A stretch of DNA of 64,000 nucleotides from Closterium sp. NIES-65 (GCA_948144175.1 CANXME010002007.1:1-64000); one strand, 5' to 3'; positions 24,801 to 37,602 are shown, numbered from the stretch's first letter. The notes: generated by a model from the sequence alone, not told the origin. Program-made: numbers and translations.

Positions 24801-27686
24801 ACGACGAGAGGTGGGGTGGTAAAACTGCCACCCAGGTGCGTCAGGGGGGAAACCCAGGAAGACGCAAGGAGCAGCACGAGGGGACAGCTTGTCCGCAGAC
24901 AAGTCGCGGACAAACGCCCGAGATCCCCAGACACGGAACGCCGACGCATCGCCAACCTTCCCCGTCCACAGCAAAGCTGGGGAGGTCTCCGGTCTGGAGA
25001 CCCTGGGCTGAAGGTTGATCTGATGTGCGGCGTACCGAACCGCAAACGGCCACAGAAAATGGGGGGCAGCCGCATGCACCATGGACGTACGGGCGACGTC
25101 CATGACAATGCCGATGCGGCGCTCAGCAATCCCATTCTGCTGTGGAGAGTCCGGAAGTGTGAAGGTCTGGCGGATGCCTCGTGCCCGACAGTAGGCTCGC
25201 AGAAGGCCGGAGGAGAACTCTCCGCCTCTGTCCGAGTGCAGACGCAAAACAGGAAAGTCCGAGCCGAAGCTCCGCCTGAGCAGGAGACGAGCTGCGCGGA
25301 TCCAGTCGATCAACACCTCAGTGACCTCACCCTTGCTGCGCAAGGGGAAGACTGTGGTGTAACGCGAGTAGTCGTCAACCACCAGCAGGAAGTAGCGCTC
25401 GTGACCCTGTCCACGGACGTGGGCTGGGCCCCACACGTCCATGTGAAGCGTCTGCATCGGGGCCTCCGTCGGAGGAAACGGGGAGGAGTGAGGGGTAGCC
25501 CGCAGGCGACCCTCGACACAGGGGACACAGGGAGGGCCAGGCCCCTGAGGAAGGGGAGGGAGGGACCGGGGAAGGCCAGAGACAAGAAGGCGAGAGGCCA
25601 TGCCCCGGAGACGAGGCAGGGAGGGGTGACCCATCCTGTGGTGCCACAGGAGGGTCTCGTGGGACAGGAGGCGACAGGAGCAGGGGGCAGACTCAGGACC
25701 AGACCTGGACGCTGCAGCAAACACCTGACCAGACGCAGCTACCTGACCAGACGCAGGAGGAGGAGACGGAACAGTGAGTGTGTACAGGCTCGACCCCGGC
25801 CCACGTGTGAACGTGGTCAAGTGTCGACCCGTGTCCGCGTCTGTGCAGTGGGTGTCCCGTCGGCGTGCAGGGGTGAACTGGTCGACCCCTGCATCTTGTA
25901 GGTCAGCACCCGCCACCAAGTTCGTAGAGAACGAGGGGAGGTAGAGACCGGACAGGGCGCCAGACGGGACCGCAGGGCACGGCAGGACAGTGGAGTAGCG
26001 AGCCAGAACAGGACCCCCAGAGGGGTCCGCCAGGGAGACCGCCACTGGCCGACTAAGCGGCGTGAGTGTGGTGCGGTCTCGAAAGGAGCGAGACGCCCCT
26101 GAGTCAAGAGTGAAGGTGAGAGAGGGCGGAGCCGACGCAGTACCTGAGAGAGCAGACTCACCAGCACCTGAGGACACAGACTCACTGGCACCTAGAGCGA
26201 CAGCCTCACCAGCACCTAGAGCAGCAGCCTCAACAGCACCTAGAGCCGCAGTACCAATGCCCGGGTCGGGCGGGAAACACCGGTAACAGTCACCCTCCTC
26301 ACTAATAGTCACAGCATACATGGCAGCAAGAATAGCATCAAAGTCAAGATCAAAGATAGCTACTCCTGCCCTAAACAGCTGGTCCCAGCGAGGGATCTCA
26401 GAGGCGTCAGGAAACTGGCGGCGCCAAGCGTAAGTCAGGCGGCCGAAGCAGCGCTGGGCGGGGTGTGGACCACCACACGGCTCACCCGCACGGTCGCCCG
26501 TGCGCAAGACGTAGGTGCACGGACCAGTACCCCCACCCCTCTGACGTGCAGCGTACCACTCACGGAGCTGCTGCGGGGAGAGGGTCTCCCGACCACGCTG
26601 CTGCCGCTGCTATTGGCGCTGACCGCCACCGGAGCCACTCCTCTGCGACGAGCCACGACCTCCTCCGCCGCCTCCTCCGCCGCCGCCGCCACCACCTCCG
26701 CTGCCACCGCCACTCCCACCGTCGCTGCCGCCACCGCCGCCTCCGCCTCCACCCCCACCACCACCGCCGCTGCCACCCCCGCCTCCACTGCCGCCGCTGA
26801 CACCTCCACTCCCGACACCACTCCCGCTACCACCCCCACCTCCTCCGCTGCCTCCACCGCCGCTCCCACCGCCCCCGCCGCCTCCACCACCGCTCCTGCC
26901 CCCTTTGCCCTTGCTAGAGCGACGTCTCCCACTGGGGGCAGACGCCGCACCGACCGACTCAAAACCAACTAGGTCGGCCATAGCAGCAGAGGCGAAAGAG
27001 GGCAGGAGGGGGGAGGGGGAACACCCCTCAAAGATGGGGGTGCGCGGGTCACCACGAGAGGCCCCTACAGCGAGAATGCTCTTCTCAGCTGCTAGGAGGG
27101 ACTTCTCGAGGATGTTAACAGTGAGAGTGGTGGGGCAGACTGAGAGTAAGTCGTCCCTGACTCCGCGGAGGGAGTCAGGGAGGCGGGTGACAATGTAGTA
27201 GAGAGTGAAGTACTTGGGGGGGGGGTTCTTGGCGCAGAACTCAGCAGGAAGCGCAGCGCAGAAGCGAGCGTCACTAGTGCGCAGGTGGGTAATGAGGTCG
27301 GCGACTGTGGCAAAAGAAGCAAGGTCGGGAAAGAGGTACGGTAGCATGAGGCGGCTCAGTGCAGCAGTGGCAGGGGTGGAGTAGCGTGCAATAACGGCGT
27401 CGTACAAGGTCTGAGCACTCTTGTACGACCCAAAGTGTGCACGCTCAGAGGGAGGGAGGTGGCGACGCACAGCAAGACGTGCAGCAGCATCGCGTGTGGC
27501 CCACACTGAGCGAACAGTGGCATCCTTAGTAGCAGCAGGGGCGGGAGAGGCACCAGAAGTGAGATCAAAGAGAGAGAGGCCGTCAGCTCTGTCGCACTGT
27601 AGGAAAAGCAGCAGGTCATCTACCCATACGTCAAAGTCTATGGCTCTGCCCTCAGCGTCAAAGGTGAGGACACTGGGGGTAGCCAT
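21832..27686 (-). pseudogene. gag-pol polyprotein of A, broken
   Basis: The start ATG at 27686 opens MATPSVLTFDAEGRAIDF. Gag runs through a long Gly tract to an in-frame TAG (26610-26612) where relatives have Gln. The same frame continues through the Cys/His cluster, protease (TLDSGASRSF), pre-integrase (LLWHHRMGHPSLPRL), integrase (MDVWGPAHVRGQG, LHSDRGGEFSSG, SPQQNGIAERRIG) and the GGAEP/GGAET linker. A frame change lies near 24250-24330. RT follows, with another Gln-to-TAG at 23158-23160 (in GVDYFQTF of relatives), then YVDDLVFATAD and RNase H, ending at TGA 21832-21834. Confidence 0.92.
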
Positions 27687-27699
27687 GACAGCAGTAGGG

Positions 27700-28693
27700 T
27701 GAGGGCAGTGCGCAGAGTAAAGCTCAGTGCTCACCAGACAGGGCAGTGCAGGCGGCTCGGGCGGCTCGGGCGGCTCGGGCGGCTCGGGCGGCTCGGCGGG
27801 TCGGCTGCTGGGCGGCTCGGGCGGCTCGGCGGCTCGGGCGGCTCGGGCGGCTCAGCTGCTGGGGCGGCTCGGCTGCTGGGGCGGCTCGGCTGCTGGGGCG
27901 GCTCGGCTGCTGGGGCGGCTCGGCTGCTGGGACGGCTCGGCTGCTGGGGCGGCGCAGTTGCTGGGGTGGCGGGGCCGGGAGATGCAGCTGCGGGGCCGTT
28001 AGGGGGAGTGGCGGGGCCGGTAGGTGAAGCGGCGGGGCCGTCAGGTACAGCAGCGGGGCCGGCAGGTGAGACGGCGGGGCCTGCAGATGCAGCAGCGGGG
28101 CCGTCAGGGGTAGCGGCGGGGCCGGTAGGTGCAGTGGCGGGGCCGTCAGAGGGGACGGCGGGGCCGTTAGGTGCAGCGGCGGGGCCGTCAGAGGGGACGG
28201 CGGGGCCGTCAGGTGCAGCGGCGGGGCCGTCTGAAGCAGCGGCGGGGCCGGCAGAGGGGACAGCGGGGCCGTCGGGTGCAGCGGCGGGGCCGGCAGAGGG
28301 GACGGCGGGGCCGTCAAGCGCAGCGGCGGGGCCGGCAGAGGGGACGGCGGGGCCGTCAAGCGCAGCGGAGGGGCCGGTAGAGGGGACGGCGGGGCCGTCG
28401 CAGGCGATCGCGGGGCCGTCAGCGACGGCGCCGGCGTCGCGAGGGTCAGAGGGGGGGGGGCGGCGCGCGACTGGAGGGCGGCACGCGCGACGCGGCGCGG
28501 CCGTCTAGGGGCGGCGCGACGAGGCCGCGTAGGTGGCGCGTCAGAATTTCGAGGGCGGCTCGACGCGATCGGGCCGCCAAAGGAAAAAAAAAGGCCCAGC
28601 GCGACTCGGGCTAGGGCAGAGCGCGCTCCGGGCAGGACGGAATAGTAGGTGGGCCCTAGGAACAGTTCCCACTAGGGAACCTGCTCGATACCA
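27700..28693 (-). repeat. GC-rich leader of A with two tandem arrays
   Basis: Between primer site and gag lie irregular GCGGGGCCG(T/G)(C/A)... units (about 27970-28440) and GGCGGCTCGG(C/G) units (about 27750-27960). A nine-A run (T9 in sense) lies near 28584-28592 and GAGCGCGCTC near 28620. The long open frames on both strands (up to 269 codons) are artefacts of stop-poor repeats. Confidence 0.8.
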
Positions 28694-28828
28694 TGTTGAG
28701 ATAGAGGCGAGGAATGAGTGCACTATGAAATGAAACAAGTACAAGTACCAACCCTAATTGGGTTGTACCCCCTATGGGCTACCCCAGTACAGCCTAAATA
28801 TATGCATCAGTAATATAATCATCTGACA
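28694..28828 (-). repeat. 5' LTR of A (right copy)
   Basis: 135-bp partner with two differences (ACTACAG/AGTACAG and ATCTGTAA/ATCAGTAA). TATCGAGCAGG primer site lies adjacent on the minus strand. Confidence 0.95.
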
Positions 28829-28934
28829 AGTAGCACTGAGGAGCTTGGAGTGGGTGTTTTGTGTACTTTAATGTAATACAGCGCATTATTGTGCTACAGT
28901 TGGATACCTGCAACCTACCGTACCTTTCTGCAAC

Positions 28935-29556
28935 ATGGCTGATCAGTTGAGGCCTTTCAAGTGTGGCTACCCTGGATGTATAGCGACGTTCTCTTTTGCA
29001 CATCAGAAAGCACGTCACGTCAAGGCAGGAAAGCACAAATTCCAACCAGCTGAGGCAGCATCTGAGGGATTGCGAGATGACAGCAGCCAGGAAGGAGCTG
29101 TAGGAAGTCTTCAAGAAGCTGCAGACCGCATTCTCTCGAAATCCAGCAAACGCCCACGAAGTCAAACACAACCAGGGCCGAGCCGTTTGGATCACCAACC
29201 GGACGCGGCTGAATTGAATGAGGATGCAACTTCGGTTGATATTGATGCTCGGGTGTACCGGTTGGTTCGCACGGCAGCTGGTGGATCTGGGCTATCGCGT
29301 GTGGATATAAAGGAACTACTATCCATTCTCGTCGAAGTGTTGGCCAATCCCGGACGGCTAACCATTAAGTCTCTTGTAGAGTTCGACAAGTACGAGGAGG
29401 AGCAATTGGCAGGGGCGAAGATTGAACCGTTCGAGCAGGTGGAGTTGACGAAGGAAGGGGATTTGAAGCCTGTGATTCTCTGGCGGCGTTCGGCTCTGTC
29501 GTGCGTACAAGGTCTATACGAGAACGTGGCGAATGCGCACGGCTTCGTGGTGAGTC
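28935..29556 (+). pseudogene. Transposase exon 1, left half
   Basis: Begins at ATG 28935 (CAACATGGCTGATCAG), chosen because the C2H2 finger CGYPGCIATF starts nine residues later. It continues with a Ser/Arg-rich linker (KSSKRPRSQTQ) and an acidic/hydrophobic segment, and is cut at GAGTC 29552-29556 by element B. Upstream exons cannot be excluded. Confidence 0.75.
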
Positions 29557-29684
29557 TGTGAAAGTAATGAACAGGAATAAATTGACTAAGGAAAGATTGG
29601 GGTACAAATACAACCCTAAAAACCTGTACCCCATATGTGCTACCCCACTATAGCCTACAGCAACTATGTCATATAAATCTGACA
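29557..29684 (-). repeat. 3' LTR of B (left copy)
   Basis: 128 bp. Three differences from the right copy (AATAAATT/AATGAATT, CTAAAAACCTG/CTAGAAACTTG). Confidence 0.95.
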
Positions 29685-29896
29685 CACCCCCATAGGCAAA
29701 GTGGGGGAGAACAAGGGGTCACAAGACCAGTCAAGCAAAGCAAAGCAAAGCTCAGGGTGGATCACAAAGTCACCACACAGTCCGAGCACAAGGTCAAGGC
29801 CACAAGACCAGTTCACATGCAAGAACACATATATATATAAGGCTAAACAAGCAAGAGCAGGTATATATATATATATATGCAAGAGTACAAGCAAGG

Positions 29897-32800
29897 TCAA
29901 GAGGTGAGCAAGTGAGGTAGGACAGGTACAAGTCCCAGCTGAGTGCAGAAGCGCTGATGGTCACAAGGCGCGAGTGCCTTGGTGAACACATCAGCAGTGT
30001 TGGCCTCAGAGGCCACGTACGCAAGCCGCAACTGTCCACGCTGCTGTAGCTCACGAGCAAGGAAGTAGCAAAGAGCAATGTGCTTCGTTCTGTGCTCCAG
30101 ACGCTGCTCTCGACACAAGGCCAGCATGGCCTTGTTGTCTACGTACAGCACTGGAGGAGAACGAGGCGGCTCTCCAAGGTCAGTCAGCAGGTAGGTGAGC
30201 CAGCGAAGCTCCTGTGCAGCCATGGCCCCTGCGTAGATCTCAGCCTCACAACTGGAGCCGAGAACCGAAGACGAGCGAGTAGCCCGCCACGAGACAGAGC
30301 CGGAACCAAGGCTGAAGGTGTAACCCTGTGACGACCGCTGCGTAGCCTGGTCGTCAGCCCAAGAAGCGTCCGCGTGTCCTGTAAGGACCACTGGACTCCG
30401 CCCTCCAAGCACTAGCCCCATGCCCGACGTACTGCACAGGTAGCGCAACACCCTCTTCGCTGCAGCCATGTGCTCTGGTCGGTGTCTCCCAGGAGCAACA
30501 TAGCGTGCAAGAATGCTAAGAGGGTATGCAAGGTCAGGTCGTGTGCAGGTCATCAGGTACATGAGGCAGCCAACAAGCTCTTGGTACGGGCCACTCGACT
30601 CTACGGACTCATCCGAAGGTAGAGCTGAGAGCGAGTGGCGAGTAGACAGAGGAGTGGCCTGAGGCGAGGAGTACGTGAAGCCGAAGCGCTGAAGGACCTG
30701 CTGCACCATGTGTGACTGAGTCAAGGTAATGGTGCGGCGTCGTCTGTCCCGAGTGATCTGCAAGCCAAGATAGCTGCGCAGTTCACCCAGGTCTGTGCAC
30801 GTGTGTCTCTTCAGCAGCTCGGACTTCACGTAGGCGAGTCCAGCAGTGTCCGCTGTGGCAAAGACCAAGTCGTCGACGTACACGAGGATGTAGAACGGCG
30901 GCAAAGAAGTGTCGGTGCGCAGAAACAGCGACGGGTCAGCAGTAGAAGGAGCAAACCCAAGAGCCGCAAGCGTAGTCCTCTGTGTGTCGTGCCACTCACG
31001 CGGTGCCTGGCGGAGACCGAAGACTGGCCGTCGGAGGCTCCACTTGGTGCCAGGAGGGAAAGTCCCAGTGAAGCCAGGTGGACGGCGCAGCCAGATCTCC
31101 TCGTGCAGGCTACCCTGCAAGAACGCAGTGCTGAAGTCGAGAGAGTGAAGCTCGTAGTCGCGCTGAGCGGCTATGTGCAGCAGCACCCGAAGAGTAGTCA
31201 TCTTCGGGGTGGGAGAGAAGGTCTGAAAGTAGTCAACTCCCTGCCGCTGACTGAAGCCACGAGCGACGTACCGCGCCTTGAAGACAGGTGGAGAGCCCGG
31301 CGGCCGCTTCACCCTGAAGATCCACATGCCACTGACGATGTTCGCCCCAGGAGGGGGAACCGCGTCAACGTAGGTGCCTGTGGACTTCCAGGAAGCCATC
31401 TCTGCATCCATAGCTGCCTGCCACTGAGAGGAGTAGGGACCCTCTACGGCCTTCGCATAAGAGCGCGGAGTCGGGATGTCTAGTGCATCCGGGTCTCCCT
31501 CAGGAGCAAGCAGTACAGACGCGAGATGAGGTGAAGCAGCACCCAGACACTGGAACTCCTCCTGCCTGTCCTCAAGGACGTCCGTGCCAAGAGCACACTC
31601 ACCCCCGACGGACGGAGGACAGACAGACGCAGACTCAGCAACAAGACTGGCAGCGTAGTCTAGACGACAGCGAGCAGCAAAGTCGACGAGCTCAGCGACA
31701 AGAGCACACGCAGCAGCGGACTCAAAAGAGGGGTCAGTGACGACAGTAGCAAGCAGACGCGTGACAGTAGGACTGGCAGCACAAAGGGAGTCCGACTGTG
31801 GGTCGGCAAGCACAGGAAGGGAGGACTCAGGAGGAGCAGACAAAGGGGCACGCAGAGGAGCAGTGGACGGACGCAGAGACATCCGGTGCGTGCTAGGGAC
31901 AGGAGGAGGACGCTGACGCGAACCGCGACCACTAGCGCGAGCAGCACGAACAGGCGACGCGGGACGAGACGCAGGCTCACGACGCTCAGCAAGACCCCCT
32001 GTAGGACCAGTGTAAGGAGAGGGAGCAGGCAGTGGAGAGGTAGGCTCCAACAGTGACTGCGACTGGACAGGCTGTGGACACTCTACGGGAGGAGAAAGAC
32101 CAAGAACCTGCTGTAGGAGCGGAACGAAGTACGGCCGAGGCCGCGCGGCAACTCCAGACTCAGCAGGGACAGCACCAGCACCCTCAGCGGCAGCACCAGT
32201 ACCACCAACACCTCCAGCGGCAGGGCCTACAGCAGCACCAGCAGCAGGACCACCGCCAGGACAGACAGCAGTAGTCTCAGCACCAACACCCTTAGAAGCT
32301 CCAGTTCCAGTAGGACCCGCAGGCCCAGCAGCTCCGGGACCAGCGGCACCAGCACCCTCGGTGGTCTAAGAAGCTCCAGCTCCAGCAGTACGCCTCCAGC
32401 GGCGAGCAAACCACTCGCGCAGCTCCTGTGGAGAGAGGGGCTCCCGCCGAGACGGAGCACCAGGAGAAACCCCAGGCTCAGCAGCTCCAGGCGCAGGACC
32501 CCCAGACTCGGCACCTCCAGGCTCAGCAGCTCCAGACGCAGCACCCCCAGGCTTAGCAGCTCCAGACTCAGCACCCCCAGACTCAGCACCCCCTAGCTCA
32601 GCAGCTCCAGGTACAGCACCCCCCGACTCAGCACCCCCAGGCTCAGCACCCTCAGTAGTAGCACCCCCAGGCTCAGCACCCCCAGTAGCAGCACCTCCAG
32701 GCTCGGCACCCCCAGGCTCAGCACCCCCGCGCACAACACCCCCAGAGTCAGCACCCCCAGGCTCAGCACCCGCAGCAGCACCAGAGTCACCAGTAACCTC

Positions 32801-35800
32801 GACCGGGTCAACGGCGTCTACCTGGGACACACCTGAGGGTGAACGAACCTGAGGGGGGAGGGGGTCTACCGGGGGGGGAACCGGCACAAGGAAGTCCGGT
32901 GGCGGGGGGAGAGAAGGAGTGCGGTAGGGGAAGAGGCGGTAGAAGGGGACTGACTCGTCGAACGTGACGTCCTGGGAGGACAGAACACGACGAGAGGAGG
33001 GGTGGTAGAACTGCCACCCTGGAGCGTCAGGGGGGAAGCCAAGGAAGACACAGGGAGCAGCACGAGGGGACAGCTTGTCCGCAGACAAGTCGCGCACAAA
33101 CGCCCGAGATCCCCAGACACGGAACGCAGACGCATCGCCAACCTTCCCCGTCCACAGTAGAGCTGGGGAGGTCTCCGGCCGGGAGACCCTGGGGTGAAGG
33201 TTGAGCTGATGCGCCGCGTACCGAACCGCAAAAGGCCACAGAAAATGGGGGGCGGCCGCATGCATCATGGACGTACGAGCGACATCCATGACCATGCCAA
33301 TGCGGCGCTCAGCAATCCCATTTTGCTGTGGAGAGTCTGGAAGCGTAAAGGTCTGGCGGATCCCCCGTGCACGACAGTAGTCTCGCAGAAGGCGAGAGGA
33401 GAACTCCCCACCTCGGTCAGAGTGCAGACGCAGAACAGGAAAGTCTGAGCCGAAGCTCCTCCTGAGCTGGAGACGAGCCTCGCGGATCCAGTCGATCAGC
33501 ACCGCAGTGACATCACCCTTGCTGCGCAAGGGGAAGACTGTGGTGTAACGCGAGTAGTCGTCAACCACCAACAGGAAGTAGAGCTCGTGACCCTGCCCAC
33601 GCACGCGGGCCGGGCCCCACACGTCCATGTGAAGTGTCTGCAGAGGAGCCTCTGTCGGGGGAAACTGGGAGGAGTGAGGAGCAGCCCTGAGGCGCCCCTC
33701 GACACAGGGGACACAGGAAGGTCCTGGTCCCGAAGGAAGGGGAGGGAGAGACCGAGGAAGACCTGAGACAAGGACACGGGAAGCCATGCCCCGAAGACGG
33801 GACAGGGAGGGGTGGCCAAGACGGTGGTGCCACAGGAGAGTCTCGTGAGACAGGAGGCGACATGAACAGGGGGCAGACTCAGGGCCAGACCGGGACGCAG
33901 CAGCAAACACCTGACCTGACGCAGCTACCTGGTCAGACGCAGGGACAGGAGGAGACTCAGTGGTCAGGGTGTAGAGGCTCGACCCCGGCCGACGCGAGAA
34001 CGTGGCCAGGTGCCGGCCTGTGCGTGCGTCCGTGCAGTGGGTCACCCGCTGACTCGCAGGAGTGAACTGGTGAACCCCCGCATCCTGTAGGTCCGCACCA
34101 CTCACCAAGTTCGTCGAGAACGAGGGAAGGTACAGACCAGACAGGGTGCCCGAGGGGGCAGCCGGACACGGGAGGACAGTGGAAAAGTGAGAGAGGACAG
34201 GACCCCCAGAGGGGTCAGCCAGGGAGACCGCAACCAGCCGACCAAGCCGCGTGAGGGTGGTGCGGTCTCGAAAGAAGGAGCGAGAAGCCCCTGAGTCAAG
34301 TGTGAAAGTGAGGGAGGATGAAGGCGACGCAGTACCTGAGAGCGCAGTCTCACCAGTACCTGAGAGCGCAGACGCACCTGGCACCTAGAGCAGCAGCCTC
34401 ACAAGCACCTAGCGCAGCAGTACCAATGCCCGGGTCGGGCGGGAAACACCGGTAACAGTCACCCTCCTCACTAATAGTCACAGCATACATAGCAGCAAGG
34501 ATAGCATCAAAGTCAAGATCAAAGATCGCTACACCAGCCCTAGAAAGCTCATCCCAGCGGGGAATCTCACTAGCCTCGGGGAACTGCTGACGCCAAGCGT
34601 CCGTCAGGCGGCCAAAGCAGCGCTGGGTGGGGTGGGCACCCCCACACTGCTCACCCGCGCGGTCGCCGGAACGAAGGACGTAGGTGCACGGACCAGCACC
34701 CCCACCCCTCTGACGCCGAGTGTACCACTCACAGAGCTGCTGGGGCGGAGGGATGTCCCGCGAACGCTGCTGCTGCTGCTGCTGCTGGCGCTGACCACTA
34801 CCAGCGCCGCTCCGCTGCGGGGCACCACCCCGACCAGCTCCACCTCCTCCGCCAACGCCTCCTCCTCCTCCGCCTCCACCGCCGCCACCACTCCCACCGC
34901 TGCCGCCACCACCGCAGCCTCCTCCGCCGCTGCCACCACCACCACCGCCTCCGCCACCACTCCCGCCGCCACCCCCACTCCCTCCGCCGCCTCCACCGCC
35001 ACCTCCACCGCCGCCTCCAGCTCCACCCGCGCCCTTACCCTCCTTGCCCTTGCCAGAGCGGCGTCTCCCACTAGGGGCAGACGCTGCGCCGACCGACTCA
35101 AGACCAAGCAGGTCGGCAGCAGCAGCAGAGGCAACAGAGGGCAGCAGGGGGGAAGGAGGGCACCCCTCAAAGATGGGGGTGCGAGGGTCACCACGAGAAG
35201 CTCCTACAGCGACGATGCTCTTCTCCGCCGCTAGGAGGGCCTTCTCGAGGAGGTCGACAGTGAGGGTGGTGGGACAGACTGAGAGAAAGTGGTCCCTGAC
35301 TACGCGAAGGGAGTCAAGGAGGCGTGCTACTACGTAGTAGAGAGTGATGTACATGGGGGGGGGGGTTCTTGGCGCAGAACTCAGCAGGAAGGGCGGCGCG
35401 GTAGCGAGTGTCACTAGTGCGGAGGTGCGTAATGAGGTCAGCGACAGTGGGAAAGGCAGTGAGGTCAGGAAAGAGGTACGGTAGCATGAGACGGCTCAGT
35501 GCAGCAGTGGCAGGGGAAGAGTAGCGCGCAACTACAGCGTCGTACAGGGTCTGAGCACTCTTGTACTGACTAAAGTGCGCGCGCTCAGTTGTGGGCAAGT
35601 GGCGACGCACAGCAAGACGTGCAGCAGCATCGCGGGTGGCCAATGAGAGCGAATAGTGGGGTCAGCATCAGCAGCAGGAGCAGGAGAGGCGCCAGAGGTG
35701 AGGTCAAAGAGAGAAAGACCGTCTGCCCTATCGCACTGCAAAAACAACTGGAGGTCGTCGACCCAGACCTCAAAGTCGATGGCTCTGCCCTCAGCGTCAA

Positions 35801-35825
35801 AGGCTAGGACACTGGGGGTAGCCAT
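29897..35825 (-). pseudogene. gag-pol polyprotein of B, frameshifted in Gag and between domains
   Basis: ATG at 35825 starts MATPSVLAFDAEGRAIDF. Frame changes occur near 35640 and at a C run (35355-35365 on the plus strand as G11; ten in D), then near 34380 and near 32360. Protease (TLDSGASRSFF) and integrase (MDVWGPARVRGQG, LHSDRGGEFSS, NGIAERRIGM) lie in the uninterrupted frame 34384-32366. RT and RNase H form an intact 717-codon stretch, 32050-29897, with YVDDLVFATAD, ADASWADDQATQ, LYVDNKAMLAL, TKHIALCYFLA and ADVFTKAL. Broken overall, but the RT-RNase H segment looks biochemically complete. Confidence 0.92.
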
Positions 35826-35839
35826 GACGACAGACTATC

Positions 35840-36696
35840 AGTGCAAGCAGTGGGGAAAGGGCAAGCGGAAGCAGTGCTGTGCTCACCAGGCAGGGCAGGT
35901 CGGGCGACTCGACGGCTGCAGGACGGCACGGCCGCTGCGGGGCGGCTCGGCTGCGACTGGGCGGCTCGGCGGCTTCTGGGCGGCTCGACTGCTGCTGGGC
36001 GGCTCGGCAGCTGCTGGGCGGCTCGGCTGCTGCTGGGCGGCTCGGCTGCTGCTGGGCGGCTCGGCTGCTGCTGGGCGGCTCGGCTGTAGGGCGGCTCGGG
36101 CGGGGCGGCTCGGCTGCTCCGGTACCGGGTGGCGGGGCCGTGAGAGCAGGGGCGACGGGGCCGTGAGTAGGGGTGGCGGTGTCGCGGTAGTAGGGGTGGC
36201 GGGGCCGTGAGCGCTGGGGCGGCGGGGCCACGAGATCAGGGGCGGCGGGGTTGAGAGCGCTGGGGCGGCGGGGCCGCGAGATCAGGGGCAGCGGGGCCGT
36301 GAGCGTTGGGGCAGCGAGGCCGCTAGAGAAGGGGCGGCAGGGCCGCGAGTGCTGGGGTGGCGGGGCCGCGAGTGCTGGGGCGGCGGGGCCGCGAGATTAG
36401 GGGCGGCAAGGGCCGCGAGATCAGGGCAGCGGGGCCGCTGAAGTAGGGGCGGCGGGGCCGCGAGAGAAGAGGCGGCGGGGCCGTGAAGGGGCGGCGGGGC
36501 CGCTCGAAGGGTGGGCGGGGCCGCTAGGAAGGGCGGCGGGGCCGCGTCTGAAGGGCGGTGGGGCCGTGAGAAGGGCAGCGGGGCCGCGAGGGAAAGGGCG
36601 ACTCGGGGGTTCGCTAAAAAAAAGGAGATCGCGCGCCTCGGGGCGCGCTTCGGTGGGCCCTAGGCCAAGTTCCCACAGGGAACCCGCTCTATACCA
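35840..36696 (-). repeat. GC-rich leader of B with hairpin and T tract
   Basis: GGCGGCTCGGCTGCTGCTG units (about 35940-36110) and GGCGGGGCCGCGAG units (about 36130-36590) lie between gag and the hairpin GCGCGCCTCGGGGCGCGC (36631-36648), which in sense orientation is followed by T8 (36616-36623 as A). Confidence 0.85.
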
Positions 36697-36824
36697 TGTG
36701 AAAGTAATGAACAGGAATGAATTGACTAAGGAAAGATTGGGGTACAAATACAACCCTAGAAACTTGTACCCCATATGTGCTACCCCACTATAGCCTACAG
36801 CAACTATGTCATATAAATCTGACA
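36697..36824 (-). repeat. 5' LTR of B (right copy)
   Basis: 128-bp partner of 29557-29684, followed by GAGTC at 36825-36829. Confidence 0.95.
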
Positions 36825-37196
36825 GAGTCCTCGGAAGAAAGCTACCCAAGGCAAACAAATCTACAAGGGTCCTGAGACGGGAAGTTGGTGGCGGGAGGTT
36901 TTGCGTCGACTGCCTGCTGGTGCTGACCCACCCACGGCCGTAGCTGCGGTGATCATCTATTCAGATGAAACGACCCTGACGACCGATGGCGGGCTGAAAG
37001 GTTGGCCAATGTACATTTCGCTGGCCAACATCGCTCCTGGGAATCGATGGAAACCCCACGGGCACAGGCTCTGTGCTCTCTTGCCCGAGGATGATGGCTC
37101 TCTCTTCACGGACGCGGCTAGGAAGAAACGGCGGCTTGAGGTGTTCCAAGAAGCGCTTGATCTCATCATGGAAGACCTGAAGAAGGCGCAACACTT
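36825..37196 (+). pseudogene. Transposase exon 1, right half
   Basis: After the duplicated GAGTC the frame resumes with PRKKATQGKQIYKGPETG and the first catalytic block VIIYSDETTL (Asp codon 36964-36966), GGLKGWPMYISLANIAPGNR. The exon ends at 37196 before GTAAGT. Confidence 0.8.
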
Positions 37197-37307
37197 GTAA
37201 GTGGATTGAACGCGATCTCAATAAGTTGTAATCGTCTATTGTGCGTGTTGGAGTGTTGTATCGCCATACACCACTTTACAATACCGTTATGTATCTGTTG
37301 CTTGCAG

Positions 37308-37602
37308 GGGAATGGAGTTGACGGACCCGTATGGCATTCTTCGTACGGTATACCCGATCACGTACTCCTACATCGGCGACTATCCAGAGCAGTGCAAGGT
37401 TGCATGGACCAAGTCTGGCATCAAAACTCGTCTTCCATGCCCCAGGTGCACCGTTCCGAGGGAGGAGCTGAGTAACATGGAGTATCCTCTCACTTTCCGG
37501 ACGGAGGAAGGACAGATGCAACATGTGATGGAAATGGAGAGCGCGCCGACACATGGGGCACGAAAGGATTTGTCCAAAGTCCACAGCACACATTGCGTCA
37601 AG
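37308..37602 (+). pseudogene. Transposase exon 2 (CPRC motif)
   Basis: Acceptor TTGCTTGCAG, donor AAG|GTATGT. Encodes GILRTVYPITYSYIGDYPEQ and the Cys pair of LPCPRCTVPREEL, a hallmark of Plavaka-type transposases. Confidence 0.8.

Larger units (their letters stand above)
21477..28828 (-). mobile_element. A: full-length Ty1/copia element (7352 bp)
   Basis: 135-bp LTRs at both ends, TG...CA, with target duplication AGTAG (21472-21476 and 28829-28833). On the minus strand the order is LTR, primer site TGGTATCGAGCAGGT, ~1-kb GC-rich leader, gag, protease, integrase, RT, RNase H, polypurine tract, LTR. Copia order is shown by integrase preceding RT. The LTRs differ at two positions. The polyprotein has at least two in-frame TAGs and one frame change. 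It sits ~0.1 kb upstream of the transposase ATG, in antisense orientation. Confidence 0.95.
29557..36824 (-). mobile_element. B: full-length Ty1/copia element in transposase exon 1 (7268 bp)
   Basis: 128-bp LTRs (TGTGAAAGTAATGAAC...ATCTGACA) with target duplication GAGTC (29552-29556 and 36825-36829). Primer site on the minus strand is TGGTATAGAGCGGGT. It has the leader hairpin and T8 tract, gag-pol in copia order, a polypurine tract and the 3' tail. The LTRs differ at three positions, the most among A, B, D, F and G, so B may be the oldest of these insertions. Removing it and one GAGTC rejoins the exon in frame. Confidence 0.95.

Noticed and set aside
27699..28508. Long open frames (up to 269 codons) on both strands in the GC-rich leader of A, and similar ones in leaders of B, D, F and G
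   Set aside because: They are built from short tandem repeats poor in stops, appear on both strands and in several frames, and lie between primer site and gag.
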